Numbered from the stretch's first letter, positions 28,558-36,115 are shown. The stretch: DNA of 64,000 nt from Extensimonas vulgaris (GCF_003337425.1 NZ_QPJU01000002.1:496001-560000), one strand, 5' to 3'. Numbers and translations: made by a program. Notes: a model not told the origin generated them from the sequence alone.

Positions 28558-28651
28558 CGCGCGGGGCAGGGCGGCAGCGCACGGCTGCGCAGTCGCCAAC
28601 GTGGCAAGCAAGTTGCTTGACCGACGCTTTGCTTTTACAGAGTATGCTTTG

Positions 28652-28780
28652 GGCGTGGAAACGCAGGCCCAGCTCGACTTTCTGCGCGCTGCGCAATGCG
28701 ACCACTACCAGGGCTGGCTGCTCGCCAAGGCCATGCCCGCCGGGCAATTGGGCGCGTGGCTGCAAGCGCGGGCTGCGTGA
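28652..28780 (+). pseudogene. Remnant of an EAL-domain (c-di-GMP phosphodiesterase) gene
   Basis: In frame, the sequence encodes GVETQAQLDFLR followed by CDHYQGWLLAKAMP and a stop at 28,778-28,780. This is the characteristic C-terminal end of EAL domains. No EAL-like sequence precedes it: upstream lies the SNF2 gene end. It is therefore a 42-residue relic of a deleted gene. It cannot be functional. Confidence 0.7.
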
Positions 28781-28835
28781 CGCCCCGGTGTGAAAATCCT
28801 CCACCCCTCTTTCCCTCACCACCCAGGAGTCCCTG

Positions 28836-29480
28836 ATGAAAGCAAGCCTTCGAGTTTCCTCCCAAGCCCGCAAATTCCTGCCCTGGTCGGCGCTGGCTTT
28901 GGCCGCTACCTTGGGCATGGCCACGCCCGCAGCGATGGCGCAAAAGCACCCTGCGGGGCACAAGCACCAGAAGGTCGAGGACGCCGATCTCAAAGAAATG
29001 ACGGTGAGCGGCACGGGCATCGTGGTCGACGTGGACACGGCGGCGCGCCAAATCGTCATCAAGCGGCCTGGCGGCGGCTATTCGATCTATCAGGTCGGCC
29101 CCGAGGTGCAAAACCTCGAAAAAATCCAGCGCGGTGACCGCGTGCACGTGCGCTACCACGTCAGCATTGCGCTGGAGCTGGCCAAAAACGGCTCTGGCAT
29201 ACGCGAGCGCGTCGAGCGCGTGGGCGAGCGTCCGCTGCCCAGCGGCCAGCCCGGCGGCCTGGCGCGCCAGACCATCGTCGTCGTCGCCAACGTCGAGGCG
29301 TTGGACCGCACCCGCAGCGTGGTCACGCTGCGCGACGCCAACGACCGCCTCTATGACGTGCACGTGAGCGACCCGGCGCGCCTCGAAAAAGTCAAAGTCG
29401 GCGACCAGGTCAAGGCCCGCATCACGCGCTCGATGGCGATCGTGGTCGAGCCCGCGGCCGATGAGCCCCAAGCGCAGTGA
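28836..29480 (+). CDS. Periplasmic protein of unknown function
   Basis: A 214-aa exported protein: a signal peptide with a hydrophobic stretch and cleavage near AAMAQ (about residue 36), then a His/Lys-rich patch (KHPAGHKHQK), then two similar beta-rich segments containing VTGIVVDVD-like and VVVVANVEALD-like strands and GDRVHVRYHV / GDQVKARITR. The paired VxVGD(Q/R)V pattern resembles DUF5666-like periplasmic domains; I do not recognise a defined function. CAGGAG precedes ATG. The stop is directly abutted by an inverted-repeat element. Confidence 0.7.
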   Translation: MKASLRVSSQARKFLPWSALALAATLGMATPAAMAQKHPAGHKHQKVEDADLKEMTVSGTGIVVDVDTAARQIVIKRPGGGYSIYQVGPEVQNLEKIQRGDRVHVRYHVSIALELAKNGSGIRERVERVGERPLPSGQPGGLARQTIVVVANVEALDRTRSVVTLRDANDRLYDVHVSDPARLEKVKVGDQVKARITRSMAIVVEPAADEPQAQ

Positions 29481-29653
29481 GCCTAGCAGCCTGTCGGACT
29501 TTGGAATCGTCGGCTGCGAATGCGCCGCAGCGGCCCATTTTTTACCGGCTTCTTGCCCCATAGTCCCGCTATGGGGCTGCGAATCCGGCAAAAACTGGCC
29601 TCGCTGGGGCACCTTCTCGCTTTCGACGCCCAAAGTCCGACAGGCTGCTAGGC
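29481..29653. mobile_element. 173-bp miniature element with 24-bp perfect terminal inverted repeats
   Basis: The left end (29,481-29,504) begins GCCTAGCAGCCTGTCGGACT and its exact reverse complement occupies 29,630-29,653. The interior has smaller palindromes (CCCCATAG...CTATGGGG) and no gene. It starts at the first base after the preceding stop codon. It is a non-autonomous transposon or a REP/BIME-like unit; no copy is seen elsewhere in the window. Confidence 0.7.
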
Positions 29654-29702
29654 GGCGCCAAAACCGCCAATGATTGGTTTTTGCTAACGGAAAAGTGAGC
29701 TT

Positions 29703-29771
29703 TAAGCGCAGATAATACCTGCGCTAGAGGTCGTTTTCATGATGCAAATTTTGCAATCAAAAATATAGCAA
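29703..29771 (+). repeat. Dispersed repeat, extended form, upstream of trpB2
   Basis: Contains AAGCGCAGATAATACCTGCG and GCTAGAGGTCGTTTTCATGA, then ATTTTGCAATCAAAAATATA ending at TAGCAA. It aligns without gaps over about 52 bp with 35,031-35,081. It lies 60 bp before the trpB2 start and may also serve as a regulatory region. Confidence 0.55.
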
Positions 29772-29831
29772 ATTCTGCCATGGCGGCGCATGTGCGCTCC
29801 ATGGCTTTCGTTTATTGAAGGAGACGCACGC

Positions 29832-31196
29832 ATGAGTTCCCCGACCAAATACCTGCTGCAGGAAAGCCAGATGCCCCGCTTCTGGTACAACATCCAGGCC
29901 GACCTGCCCGCGCCGCTGCCGGTGGTGCTGCACCCCGTGACCCTGCAGCCCATCGCGCCCGACGACCTGGCGCCGCTCTTTCCCATGAGCCTGATCGAGC
30001 AGGAAGTAACCACCACGCGCGAGGTCGAAATCCCCGAGCCCGTGCGCGAGGTGTTTCGCCTGTGGCGCCCTGCGCCGCTGTACCGCGCGCACCGCCTCGA
30101 AAAGGCGCTGGGCACGCCCGCCAAGATTTTCTACAAATACGAGGGCGTGAGCCCCGCCGGCAGCCACAAGCCCAACACCGCGATCCCGCAGGCCTGGTAC
30201 AACGCGCAGGCCGGCGTGCGCCGCCTCACCACCGAGACCGGCGCCGGCCAATGGGGCACCTCGCTCGCGTTTGCGGGGCAGCTCTTCGGGCTCGACGTGC
30301 AGGTGTTCCAGGTGCGCGTGAGCTACGAGCAAAAACCCTACCGCCGTGCCGTCATGGAAACCTACGGCGCGCGCTGCATCGCCTCGCCCAGCACGGAAAC
30401 CGCATACGGCCGCCGCATCCTGGCCGAGCGCCCCGACCATCCGGGCAGCCTCGGCATCGCCATCAGCGAGGCCGTGGAAATCGCCGCCCAGCGCGACGAC
30501 ACCAAATACGCACTGGGCTCGGTGCTCAACCACGTGCTGCTGCACCAGACCATCATCGGCCTCGAAGCCATGGAACAGATGCAAATGGCCGACACCTGGC
30601 CCGACGTGGTCGTGGCCTGCACCGGCGGCGGCAGCAACTTTGCCGGCATCGCCTTCCCGTTCATAGGCCACGGCCTGCGCGGCGGCCCCAAGCCGCGCAT
30701 CGTGGCCGTAGAGCCCGCCGCCTGCCCCAGCCTCACGCGCGGCAAATACGCCTACGACTACGGCGACACCGCGCACCTCACGCCCTTGACCAAGATGCAC
30801 ACGCTGGGCAGCACCTTCACGCCGCCAGGCTTTCACGCCGGCGGCCTGCGCTACCACGGCATGGCGCCGCTCGTGAGCCACGTCCGGGAGCTGGGCCTGA
30901 TGGAAGCCGTGGCCTACACCCAGGTGGACTGCTTTGCCGCGGGCGTGCAGTTCGCGCGCGCCGAAGGCATAGTGCCCGCGCCCGAAGCCAACCACGCCGT
31001 CAAGGGCGCAATCGAAGAAGCGCTGCGCTGCAAGCGCGAGGGCAAGGCCGAGACCATCCTCTTCAACCTCAGCGGCCACGGCCACTTCGACATGGCCGCC
31101 TACCAGGCCTACTTCGCCGGCCAGCTCAAGGACGAGTCCTACGACGAGCGCGAACTCGCGCAGGCGCTGTCGGGGCTGCCGGCGGTGGGGGCATAG
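29832..31196 (+). CDS. TrpB2-type PLP-dependent tryptophan synthase beta-like protein
   Basis: A 454-aa fold-type II PLP enzyme of the TrpB2 group, which makes tryptophan from indole and serine independently of TrpA, or acts in indole salvage. PLP lysine lies in PAGSHKPNTA, the phosphate-binding glycine loop in CTGGGSNFAG, and TETGAGQWGTS is conserved. ATG at 29,832 follows GAAGGAG. No trpA or other trp gene is adjacent. An extended dispersed repeat lies just upstream. Confidence 0.92.
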   Translation: MSSPTKYLLQESQMPRFWYNIQADLPAPLPVVLHPVTLQPIAPDDLAPLFPMSLIEQEVTTTREVEIPEPVREVFRLWRPAPLYRAHRLEKALGTPAKIFYKYEGVSPAGSHKPNTAIPQAWYNAQAGVRRLTTETGAGQWGTSLAFAGQLFGLDVQVFQVRVSYEQKPYRRAVMETYGARCIASPSTETAYGRRILAERPDHPGSLGIAISEAVEIAAQRDDTKYALGSVLNHVLLHQTIIGLEAMEQMQMADTWPDVVVACTGGGSNFAGIAFPFIGHGLRGGPKPRIVAVEPAACPSLTRGKYAYDYGDTAHLTPLTKMHTLGSTFTPPGFHAGGLRYHGMAPLVSHVRELGLMEAVAYTQVDCFAAGVQFARAEGIVPAPEANHAVKGAIEEALRCKREGKAETILFNLSGHGHFDMAAYQAYFAGQLKDESYDERELAQALSGLPAVGA

Positions 31197-31352
31197 GAAA
31201 TGACCATATCGCCTGCGTTACCGGCCCACGTTTTCCGATACACAGCATCATCGTCGTGCAGGCCCGGACGGTGGCGCCCATAGTCGCACCCAGCTATCGG
31301 CTGTACCCGGATACAACGACAGAGCAGTCGCAAATGGAAGCTGCGTTACGAA

Positions 31353-31387
31353 TAATTGGGGTCAGTAATGGGGTCAGATTCCAATTA
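31353..31387. repeat. Inverted-repeat cluster (left flank of hicBA segment)
   Basis: Contains TAATTGGGGTCAG, then ATGGGGTCAG and CCAATTA, so it is itself palindromic (TAATTGG...CCAATTA). The reverse complement CTGACCCCAATTA recurs at 32,222-32,234, bracketing the hicBA/integrase-fragment segment. Such GGGGTCAG motifs often flank REP-type elements. Confidence 0.55.
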
Positions 31388-31406
31388 CCTGCGGAGTGCG
31401 ATGTGG

Positions 31407-31500
31407 GCGTCCTAACGCTCAGCTTAAGCCGCGCTCGCTCCGGAGCGCACCGGAGCGCAGCGCAGGGCGTGAGCATCGGCTTGAAGCGCCTGCTGGCGCC
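31407..31500 (-). other. attC-like integron recombination site (decayed)
   Basis: Read on the minus strand after hicA: CTTCAAGCCG (31,478-31,487), a variable centre, CGGCTTAAG (31,423-31,431), then GCGTTAGGA (31,409-31,417). CTTCAAGCCG pairs with CGGCTTAAG except for one unpaired C, the extrahelical-base signature of attC L''/L' arms, and GTTAGG is an R'-type core. The expected R'' core (RYYYAAC) upstream is not intact. Place and orientation fit the 3' end of a hicBA cassette. Confidence 0.5.
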
Positions 31501-31503
31501 GCG

Positions 31504-31689
31504 CTATGGTGCTGGAACACCAAGATCTTTGCAGATCTTTTTCACCAGGTAGTCGTTTACTTCGTTGTGACGAGGAACTGCACTTCGTTTGTTCAATGTT
31601 GGGTTGTGCCACCAGGAATGGCTGCCGCCTTCTCGCAACAATGAACAGCCGTGAGCAGTGAGATGCTGGAGCAGATCGCGCCGCTTCAT
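31504..31689 (-). CDS. hicA: HicA-family mRNA interferase toxin
   Basis: A 61-aa HicA toxin: MKRRDLLQHLTAHGC, the catalytic His in EGGSHSWWHN, and VPRHNEVNDYLVKKICKDLG. HicA is a double-stranded-RNA-binding-fold ribonuclease that cleaves mRNA when not bound by HicB. The start overlaps the hicB stop by 4 bp (ATGA). An attC-like site follows the stop, so it may be an integron cassette. Confidence 0.9.
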   Translation of the reverse strand: MKRRDLLQHLTAHGCSLLREGGSHSWWHNPTLNKRSAVPRHNEVNDYLVKKICKDLGVPAP

Positions 31690-31898
31690 ACAGCGATGCT
31701 GAGTTCTTCATAGTCATTGCCCGCCGCATGGCGGGCATCTTCGCGGTTCATCTCCAGTGCTTCCACAAGCGTAACTCGTAGAGAATCCAGGAGCTCGGCC
31801 CGAGTGGGCTCCTGGCAATTGACCCCAGGGATTTCTTCAATCCAGCCGATCCACCAGGGCCCATCCTGCTTCACAACCGCCGTATATGCTTGATTCAT
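31686..31898 (-). CDS. hicB: HicB-family antitoxin
   Basis: A 70-aa partial-RNase-H-fold HicB antitoxin: YTAVVKQDGPWWIGWIEEIP, GVNCQEPTRAELLDSL and a C-terminal helix EALEMNRED. It lacks an added HTH or RHH domain. It would neutralise HicA, encoded immediately downstream. ATG at 31,898 is preceded by GAGGTG; an upstream in-frame start at 31,961 lacks support. Confidence 0.88.
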   Translation of the reverse strand: MNQAYTAVVKQDGPWWIGWIEEIPGVNCQEPTRAELLDSLRVTLVEALEMNREDARHAAGNDYEELSIAV

Positions 31899-32099
31899 GA
31901 TCTGCACCTCTGTTCGAAGTCTATCGCGGTGAGGTCTCAGGGTTCGCCTCAAGCGACCCAAGGTAATGTATCCGGCAGATACTTTCGGATAAGCTGGGCA
32001 GTGCGGAATATTCTTGGCACAGAATCATCCTCAAAGCTGTCCCACATCAACGGGATACAGACTTGATGCTGTACCCGCTGGCATGGCCGTGCGGAAGGC

Positions 32100-32225
32100 A
32101 TGCGCCACCCGCGCGACGTAGGGGCGGCGGAAGGGGAGGCATTCCTGAATATGCTGGCCAACGAACGGCGCAAAGCGCCGTCCACCCACAACCAGGCCCT
32201 GAACGCGCTGCTAATTGCCATCTGA
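32100..32225 (+). pseudogene. Fragment of an integron integrase (IntI) core-binding domain
   Basis: Encodes RHPRDVGAAEGEAFLNMLAN followed by ERRKAPSTHNQALNALL and a stop at 32,223. This closely matches the N-terminal SAM-like domain of integron integrases (RHP...EVEAFL..LA.ER....ST..QAL.ALL). The preceding residues and the entire catalytic domain are missing; homology ends where the right inverted repeat begins. Its direction, divergent from hicBA, matches integron geometry. Confidence 0.65.
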
Positions 32226-32234
32226 CCCCAATTA
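32222..32234. repeat. Inverted repeat CTGACCCCAATTA (right flank)
   Basis: Exact reverse complement of TAATTGGGGTCAG at 31,353-31,365. It coincides with the truncation point of the integrase fragment, so the boundary may be an insertion or recombination junction. Confidence 0.55.
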
Positions 32235-32292
32235 CACGACCATGCAGTGCAGCGGCGCGGCACGTGGCCGAACGTGCCGGAATGTTTGTCTT

Positions 32293-32598
32293 TCACCCAC
32301 GGCGGGTGACGCCGCCCCAGTAATTCCATCTGCTGGGGCGCGCAACAGCCAGGACGAGCAGCGCGCCGTCGCCCTGCGATCGATACGACAGCGAGAACGG
32401 AAACCCCGCAACCCCGACGCAGCGTGTATCCGCGACCGAGGGCTCGCCAGACCGAGGGAAAGCGAGCGCCCTTCCCGCCGCCTGCTCAACGGCTCGAGCG
32501 AACTCGGCCCCAAGGCCGGGCCTCGCCTCCTCGTACAAAGCCACCGCCGACAAAAATTCTCGGCGCGCATCGGGGAGAAACAGCAGCCTTCTGCTCAT
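32293..32598 (-). CDS. ParE/RelE-family toxin
   Basis: A 101-aa RelE/ParE superfamily protein: LLFLPDARREFLSAVALYEE, RPGLGAEFARAVEQA, and the C-terminal LVLAVARPSRWNYW corresponding to the usual VAHxRRxPxYW end. ParE toxins inhibit gyrase; RelE toxins cleave mRNA on ribosomes; which applies is not decidable here. It overlaps the preceding 204-aa gene by 4 bp, the place normally held by an antitoxin. Confidence 0.82.
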   Translation of the reverse strand: MSRRLLFLPDARREFLSAVALYEEARPGLGAEFARAVEQAAGRALAFPRSGEPSVADTRCVGVAGFPFSLSYRSQGDGALLVLAVARPSRWNYWGGVTRRG

Positions 32599-33209
32599 TG
32601 AGCAATCCTCCTGGCCAAGGCAAACACCTCGTCTGCGGGGCAGGGAGATATCTTGCCCGCATCATAGGCTGCCGCACGCTTTGTCACGGTCTTTTCACCA
32701 TCGACACCCAGGCCGCCACCAGAGAGAGAATTCCGGCGATCAAGCAGCAATTTGAAAAAATGGACGGCAAAGGTGTCGTCCGGGCGCTCGCCGAAAAACG
32801 GCGACTTCACGCGCCATCCATTGACCAACGCATGTTCCGGCTCTTCCATCTCGAAGACGGCGCCCGGGTGCTGCACCAAAAGGCTTCGAAGCCAGGCGGC
32901 ATAGTCGTCTGAAGGGCCTTGCGCTGCCTGCATCAGTTCGGGAAATGCCTTGAGCAAATGGGCCGCAACGGCCCTGGAGTTCTTGCCGGTGGCAATGCTC
33001 CGGCCCGGCAGCGAATACAAGAACGTCCCTGGCGCGTCATCAGGGTTGAAGCCGTCAGAAGCAAAAAGCCTGTGGCGCCAAGCACTGATACCGTCCTTCA
33101 CGTAGCACAGAATACGCAAGCGCCCGTAGCCCGCATCATGCAGCCGCGACACTGCTGCGACGATGGTGAATGCGTGGCGTTTGGCATTCATTGGGCAATT
33201 GGGGTTCAT
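32595..33209 (-). CDS. Unknown protein with antitoxin-like C-terminus
   Basis: A 204-aa protein not recognised as a whole. The N-terminal part (LHDAGYGRLRILCYVKDG, WRHRLFASDGFNP) is of unknown family. The last 35 residues (TKRAAAYDAGKISPCPADEV, FALARRIAQ) resemble the C-terminal end of short addiction-module antitoxins of PF09720 type, which precede ParE genes. It may be a fusion, or the antitoxin may be an internal product. It starts 4 bp after the 33,214 gene's stop. Confidence 0.5.
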   Translation of the reverse strand: MNPNCPMNAKRHAFTIVAAVSRLHDAGYGRLRILCYVKDGISAWRHRLFASDGFNPDDAPGTFLYSLPGRSIATGKNSRAVAAHLLKAFPELMQAAQGPSDDYAAWLRSLLVQHPGAVFEMEEPEHALVNGWRVKSPFFGERPDDTFAVHFFKLLLDRRNSLSGGGLGVDGEKTVTKRAAAYDAGKISPCPADEVFALARRIAQ

Positions 33210-33213
33210 GGAA

Positions 33214-34110
33214 TTATGGCGTGGGGACGGATTTTTTCAGAAACTTTGAAAAATCCAATCCGGAATCAATAGGCCTTATGTTGGTGAATTTATTTTTCGG
33301 ATCAGTGGAAAGCACAAAACTATAGAAATCTCCGGTCTTCTTGGACCAAAAGCATAAACTTTTGATGTTTTCTCGAAGGAACGCAGTTGGGATTTCAAGT
33401 ACGTGCAGCCGGCGCCCATCAGGATCATGTAACACAAAGGTGATGAGTTCCAATTTCTCGGATTCAATTTCCCATGTCGGGATATCGAGCCACCAGACCG
33501 GAGTGGCTTCATTGATATTCGAGAAGTGAATGCCCTTCTTCGGCGTCACATTGACAATTTCTAGGGCAACGGCTTTTTGCATTTTTGTCATTGGGGCATG
33601 ATGCTTTGGAGCTGCGAGGATGGCATCTGGCTTCTTGACAAGGACGTCTTCTGCGAGAGGCGTAAATTTTGCAATATCGCTCGTGATGTCTTTGCCTTGC
33701 GGGTGGTTGAAAAATGCCTGATCCGTGGTGATCACGTAGCCGTTTTGATGGTTGTTGGGCTTTGCCAATGCCTGGGCGACGTCCTTGGATATTTCCAGCG
33801 CTTTCAGCAAATACCCTTTTGCGTCAAAAATCATCACCACCAATACATCAAAATCCCACGACCTGATGATACCTAATTGCGTAGTAGAGGTGCTGCCACT
33901 CAATTTTCTGGACTTCACCTGGTACAGTTTGCCGTTGGGCCCTTCAATGTCCGCACTTTTGTTGGAGGCCGGAAGACGCTTGCCGCCATAATGCTGAAGA
34001 GCCAGATGTTCGCCATATTCGCCCACGATACCACCCGTTCCGCCAAGCAACTCAGCCAACAGGTTGGCGCATTGGTTGTACATGATCCAGAGTTCTTGCA
34101 CGTGTTCCAT
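33214..34110 (-). CDS. Putative nuclease-fold protein (DUF6998-like)
   Basis: A 298-aa protein, visibly AT-richer than its neighbours. The N-terminal half has GEYGEHLALQHYGG, then SADIEGPNGKLYQVKSRK and RSWDFDVLVVMIFDAKGYL. The D...(x)QVK layout is that of PD-(D/E)xK nuclease folds and resembles the DUF6998 group. The C-terminal half (about 165-298) is unrecognised. AGGGAA precedes ATG at 34,110; a further start at 34,146 is less supported. It leads a three-gene set with the unknown protein and ParE, which may form a defence or toxin module. Confidence 0.55.
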   Translation of the reverse strand: MEHVQELWIMYNQCANLLAELLGGTGGIVGEYGEHLALQHYGGKRLPASNKSADIEGPNGKLYQVKSRKLSGSTSTTQLGIIRSWDFDVLVVMIFDAKGYLLKALEISKDVAQALAKPNNHQNGYVITTDQAFFNHPQGKDITSDIAKFTPLAEDVLVKKPDAILAAPKHHAPMTKMQKAVALEIVNVTPKKGIHFSNINEATPVWWLDIPTWEIESEKLELITFVLHDPDGRRLHVLEIPTAFLRENIKSLCFWSKKTGDFYSFVLSTDPKNKFTNIRPIDSGLDFSKFLKKSVPTP

Positions 34111-34160
34111 GAATTTTCCCTGAATTTTAAGCGGCTTTTTAATCAATCGCCCAAATTACC

Positions 34161-34982
34161 CTACACCGGCTTCAAAAACAACCCCACCGTGAGCGCCAGC
34201 CCGATGCACACGATGGCCACGCGCAGCGCGCGCTCGTTCACGCGCTGCAGCGCCCATGAGCCGATCAGCCCGCCGCCGATGGCGCCTGCGCACAGCACCA
34301 GCGCCTCGCGCCAGTGCAACTCCGGCGAGGTGACGAACAGCGCCACGGCCGAGGCGTTCATGACGCCGGCCAGCGCGTTTTTGGTGGCCCCGGCGTTGCG
34401 CGTGGGCAGGCCCGCCATGGTGAGCGCGGCGATCATCAAAAAGCCGATGCCGCCACCAAAGTAGCCGCCGTAGATGGCGATCAAAAACTGCGCAATGCCC
34501 GCGGCCACGGGGCCGATGTGTGTGGCCTGATCGCCCGTCTTGCGAAAAAAACTCCCCCACGCGAAAACGACCGTGGCAAACAGCACCAGCCAGGGCACGA
34601 GGCGCGCGAACACCGTGGGCGGCGTGTGCAGCAGCAACAACCCGCCCGCCGCCCCGCCCGCGATGCTGATCACGAACAGCGCCCAGAACGGCAGCCGCCC
34701 CGCACCCGTCACGAGCCGCCGCCCCGCCAGCCCCGAGGTGATCTGCCCCGGAAACAGTGCCACCGTCGAAGTGATGTTGGCCGCAAGCGGCGACATGCCC
34801 GCGAGCATGAGCGCCGGCAAGGTGATGAAAGAGCCACCGCCCGCAAGGGCGTTTTGCACGCCGGCCCACAGGCCGGCCAGAAAAATCAGGATCAGGATCA
34901 AAAGAATGCTCCATGCCAGCGCGGGCGCTGCAAAGCCGGCAAAAATACCATAGAGGACAAGGGCTTGCAGCAAGCGGAGCAT
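34161..34982 (-). CDS. TauE/SafE family sulfite exporter
   Basis: A 273-aa membrane protein with about eight helices. The DUF81/TauE signature is repeated: AGVQNALAGGGSFITLPALM in the first half and GGYFGGGIGFLMIAALTMAG in the second, followed by NAGATKNALAGVMN. The family exports sulfite, sulfoacetate or other organosulfur anions; the substrate here is unknown. Start at 34,982 preferred over 35,039 because the extra codons lie in a dispersed repeat. Confidence 0.88.
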   Translation of the reverse strand: MLRLLQALVLYGIFAGFAAPALAWSILLILILIFLAGLWAGVQNALAGGGSFITLPALMLAGMSPLAANITSTVALFPGQITSGLAGRRLVTGAGRLPFWALFVISIAGGAAGGLLLLHTPPTVFARLVPWLVLFATVVFAWGSFFRKTGDQATHIGPVAAGIAQFLIAIYGGYFGGGIGFLMIAALTMAGLPTRNAGATKNALAGVMNASAVALFVTSPELHWREALVLCAGAIGGGLIGSWALQRVNERALRVAIVCIGLALTVGLFLKPV

Positions 34983-35003
34983 CTTGCATTTTTGCTCTTT
35001 TTC

Positions 35004-35081
35004 CAGAAGCTGCTTGCGCTGAATTTTTGAGCGCTGCATGCCAATTTAATGATCAGTATTTTGCAATAAAAAATGTAGCAA
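35004..35081 (+). repeat. Dispersed repeat, extended form, upstream of methyltransferase
   Basis: Contains AGAAGCTGCTTGCGCTGAAT, TTTTTGAGCGCTGCATGCC, then ATTTTGCAATAAAAAATGTA ending TAGCAA. The last 24 bp differ from the copy before trpB2 at only two positions. It lies between the divergent TauE and methyltransferase genes. Confidence 0.6.
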
Positions 35082-35134
35082 TGTCGCGGCGTGTCAGGCA
35101 AGGGGCTTGCCTGCCAACCGGCACAATCCCGCCC

Positions 35135-36040
35135 ATGACCACGTCTCTTCCCCGGCGCAAACGCCCTGCGAGCGCCGCCACGGCCGCAGCGGCCACGCAT
35201 CCCGACGCGGCTGAGTTGCGTCCCGGCCAGTCCATCGCGCTGCTGCAAGAGCTGCATCTGCTCACGCGCGAGGGGCGGCTCAACCAGGATGCGCGGCGCA
35301 AGCTCAAGCAGATCTATCACCTGTACCAATTCATCGAGCCCCTGCTGCAAGAGTGCGCAGCGCATGGCCATGACCCCGCGTTCGGCCCCACGCTGGCCGA
35401 CCTCGGTGCAGGCAAGTCGTACCTGGGCTTCATCCTCTACGACTTGTATTTCAAGCCGCTCGGGCGCGGCTGGGTCTATGGCATAGAAACGCGCCCCGAG
35501 CTCGTCGAAAAATCGCGCGCCCTGGCGCAGCGCCTGGGCTTCGAGCGCATGCGCTTTTTGAACCTCCCGGCCGCCGCGTCGGCGCAGGCTGCCGAACTAC
35601 CAGAGCGCATCGACATCGTCACGGCGCTGCACGCCTGCGACACCGCCACCGACGATGCGATCGACTTCGGGCTGCAAAAAAAGGCGCGCGCCATGGTGCT
35701 CGTGCCCTGCTGCCAGGCCGAAGTCGCGGCCTGCCTGCGCCGCGACAAGGCGCAGCACCTCGCGCGCACGCCGCTGGCCGAACTCTGGCGCCACCCGTTA
35801 CACACGCGCGAATTCGGCAGCCAGCTCACCAACGTGCTGCGCTGCCTGCGCCTCGAAGCCAGCGGCTACCACGTCACCGTGACCGAATTCGTCGGCTGGG
35901 AACACAGCCTGAAAAACGAACTCATCATCGCGCGCCACACCGGGCAGAAAAAACGCAGCGCCGCCGAGCGCCTGCACGCCCTTCTGGCCCAATTCGGGCT
36001 CGACGCAGCATTGGGGGCGCGCTTTGGGGTGGGGGAGTGA
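35135..36040 (+). CDS. Class I SAM-dependent methyltransferase
   Basis: A 301-aa methyltransferase. Motif I is LADLGAGKSYLGFILYDLYF; ALHACDTATDDAI and VLVPCCQAEVAACL follow, a pattern seen in uncharacterised RNA or protein methyltransferases of the Methyltransf_32-like type. The substrate is unknown. CACAAT at 35,122-35,127 ends 7 nt before ATG, suggesting a leaderless mRNA. Confidence 0.8.
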   Translation: MTTSLPRRKRPASAATAAAATHPDAAELRPGQSIALLQELHLLTREGRLNQDARRKLKQIYHLYQFIEPLLQECAAHGHDPAFGPTLADLGAGKSYLGFILYDLYFKPLGRGWVYGIETRPELVEKSRALAQRLGFERMRFLNLPAAASAQAAELPERIDIVTALHACDTATDDAIDFGLQKKARAMVLVPCCQAEVAACLRRDKAQHLARTPLAELWRHPLHTREFGSQLTNVLRCLRLEASGYHVTVTEFVGWEHSLKNELIIARHTGQKKRSAAERLHALLAQFGLDAALGARFGVGE

Positions 36041-36115
36041 GTGCGTCTTTCCGGCCTATTGCGGGCAAGCCGGAGTAATTCAGGGTCGGGGTATCGGCCC
36101 CGATCATGGCGCACC

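Noticed and set aside
31949-32329. 126-codon minus-strand frame opposite the integrase fragment
   Set aside because: Mostly antisense to the IntI relic; only its last 32 residues look protein-like and match no family I know.
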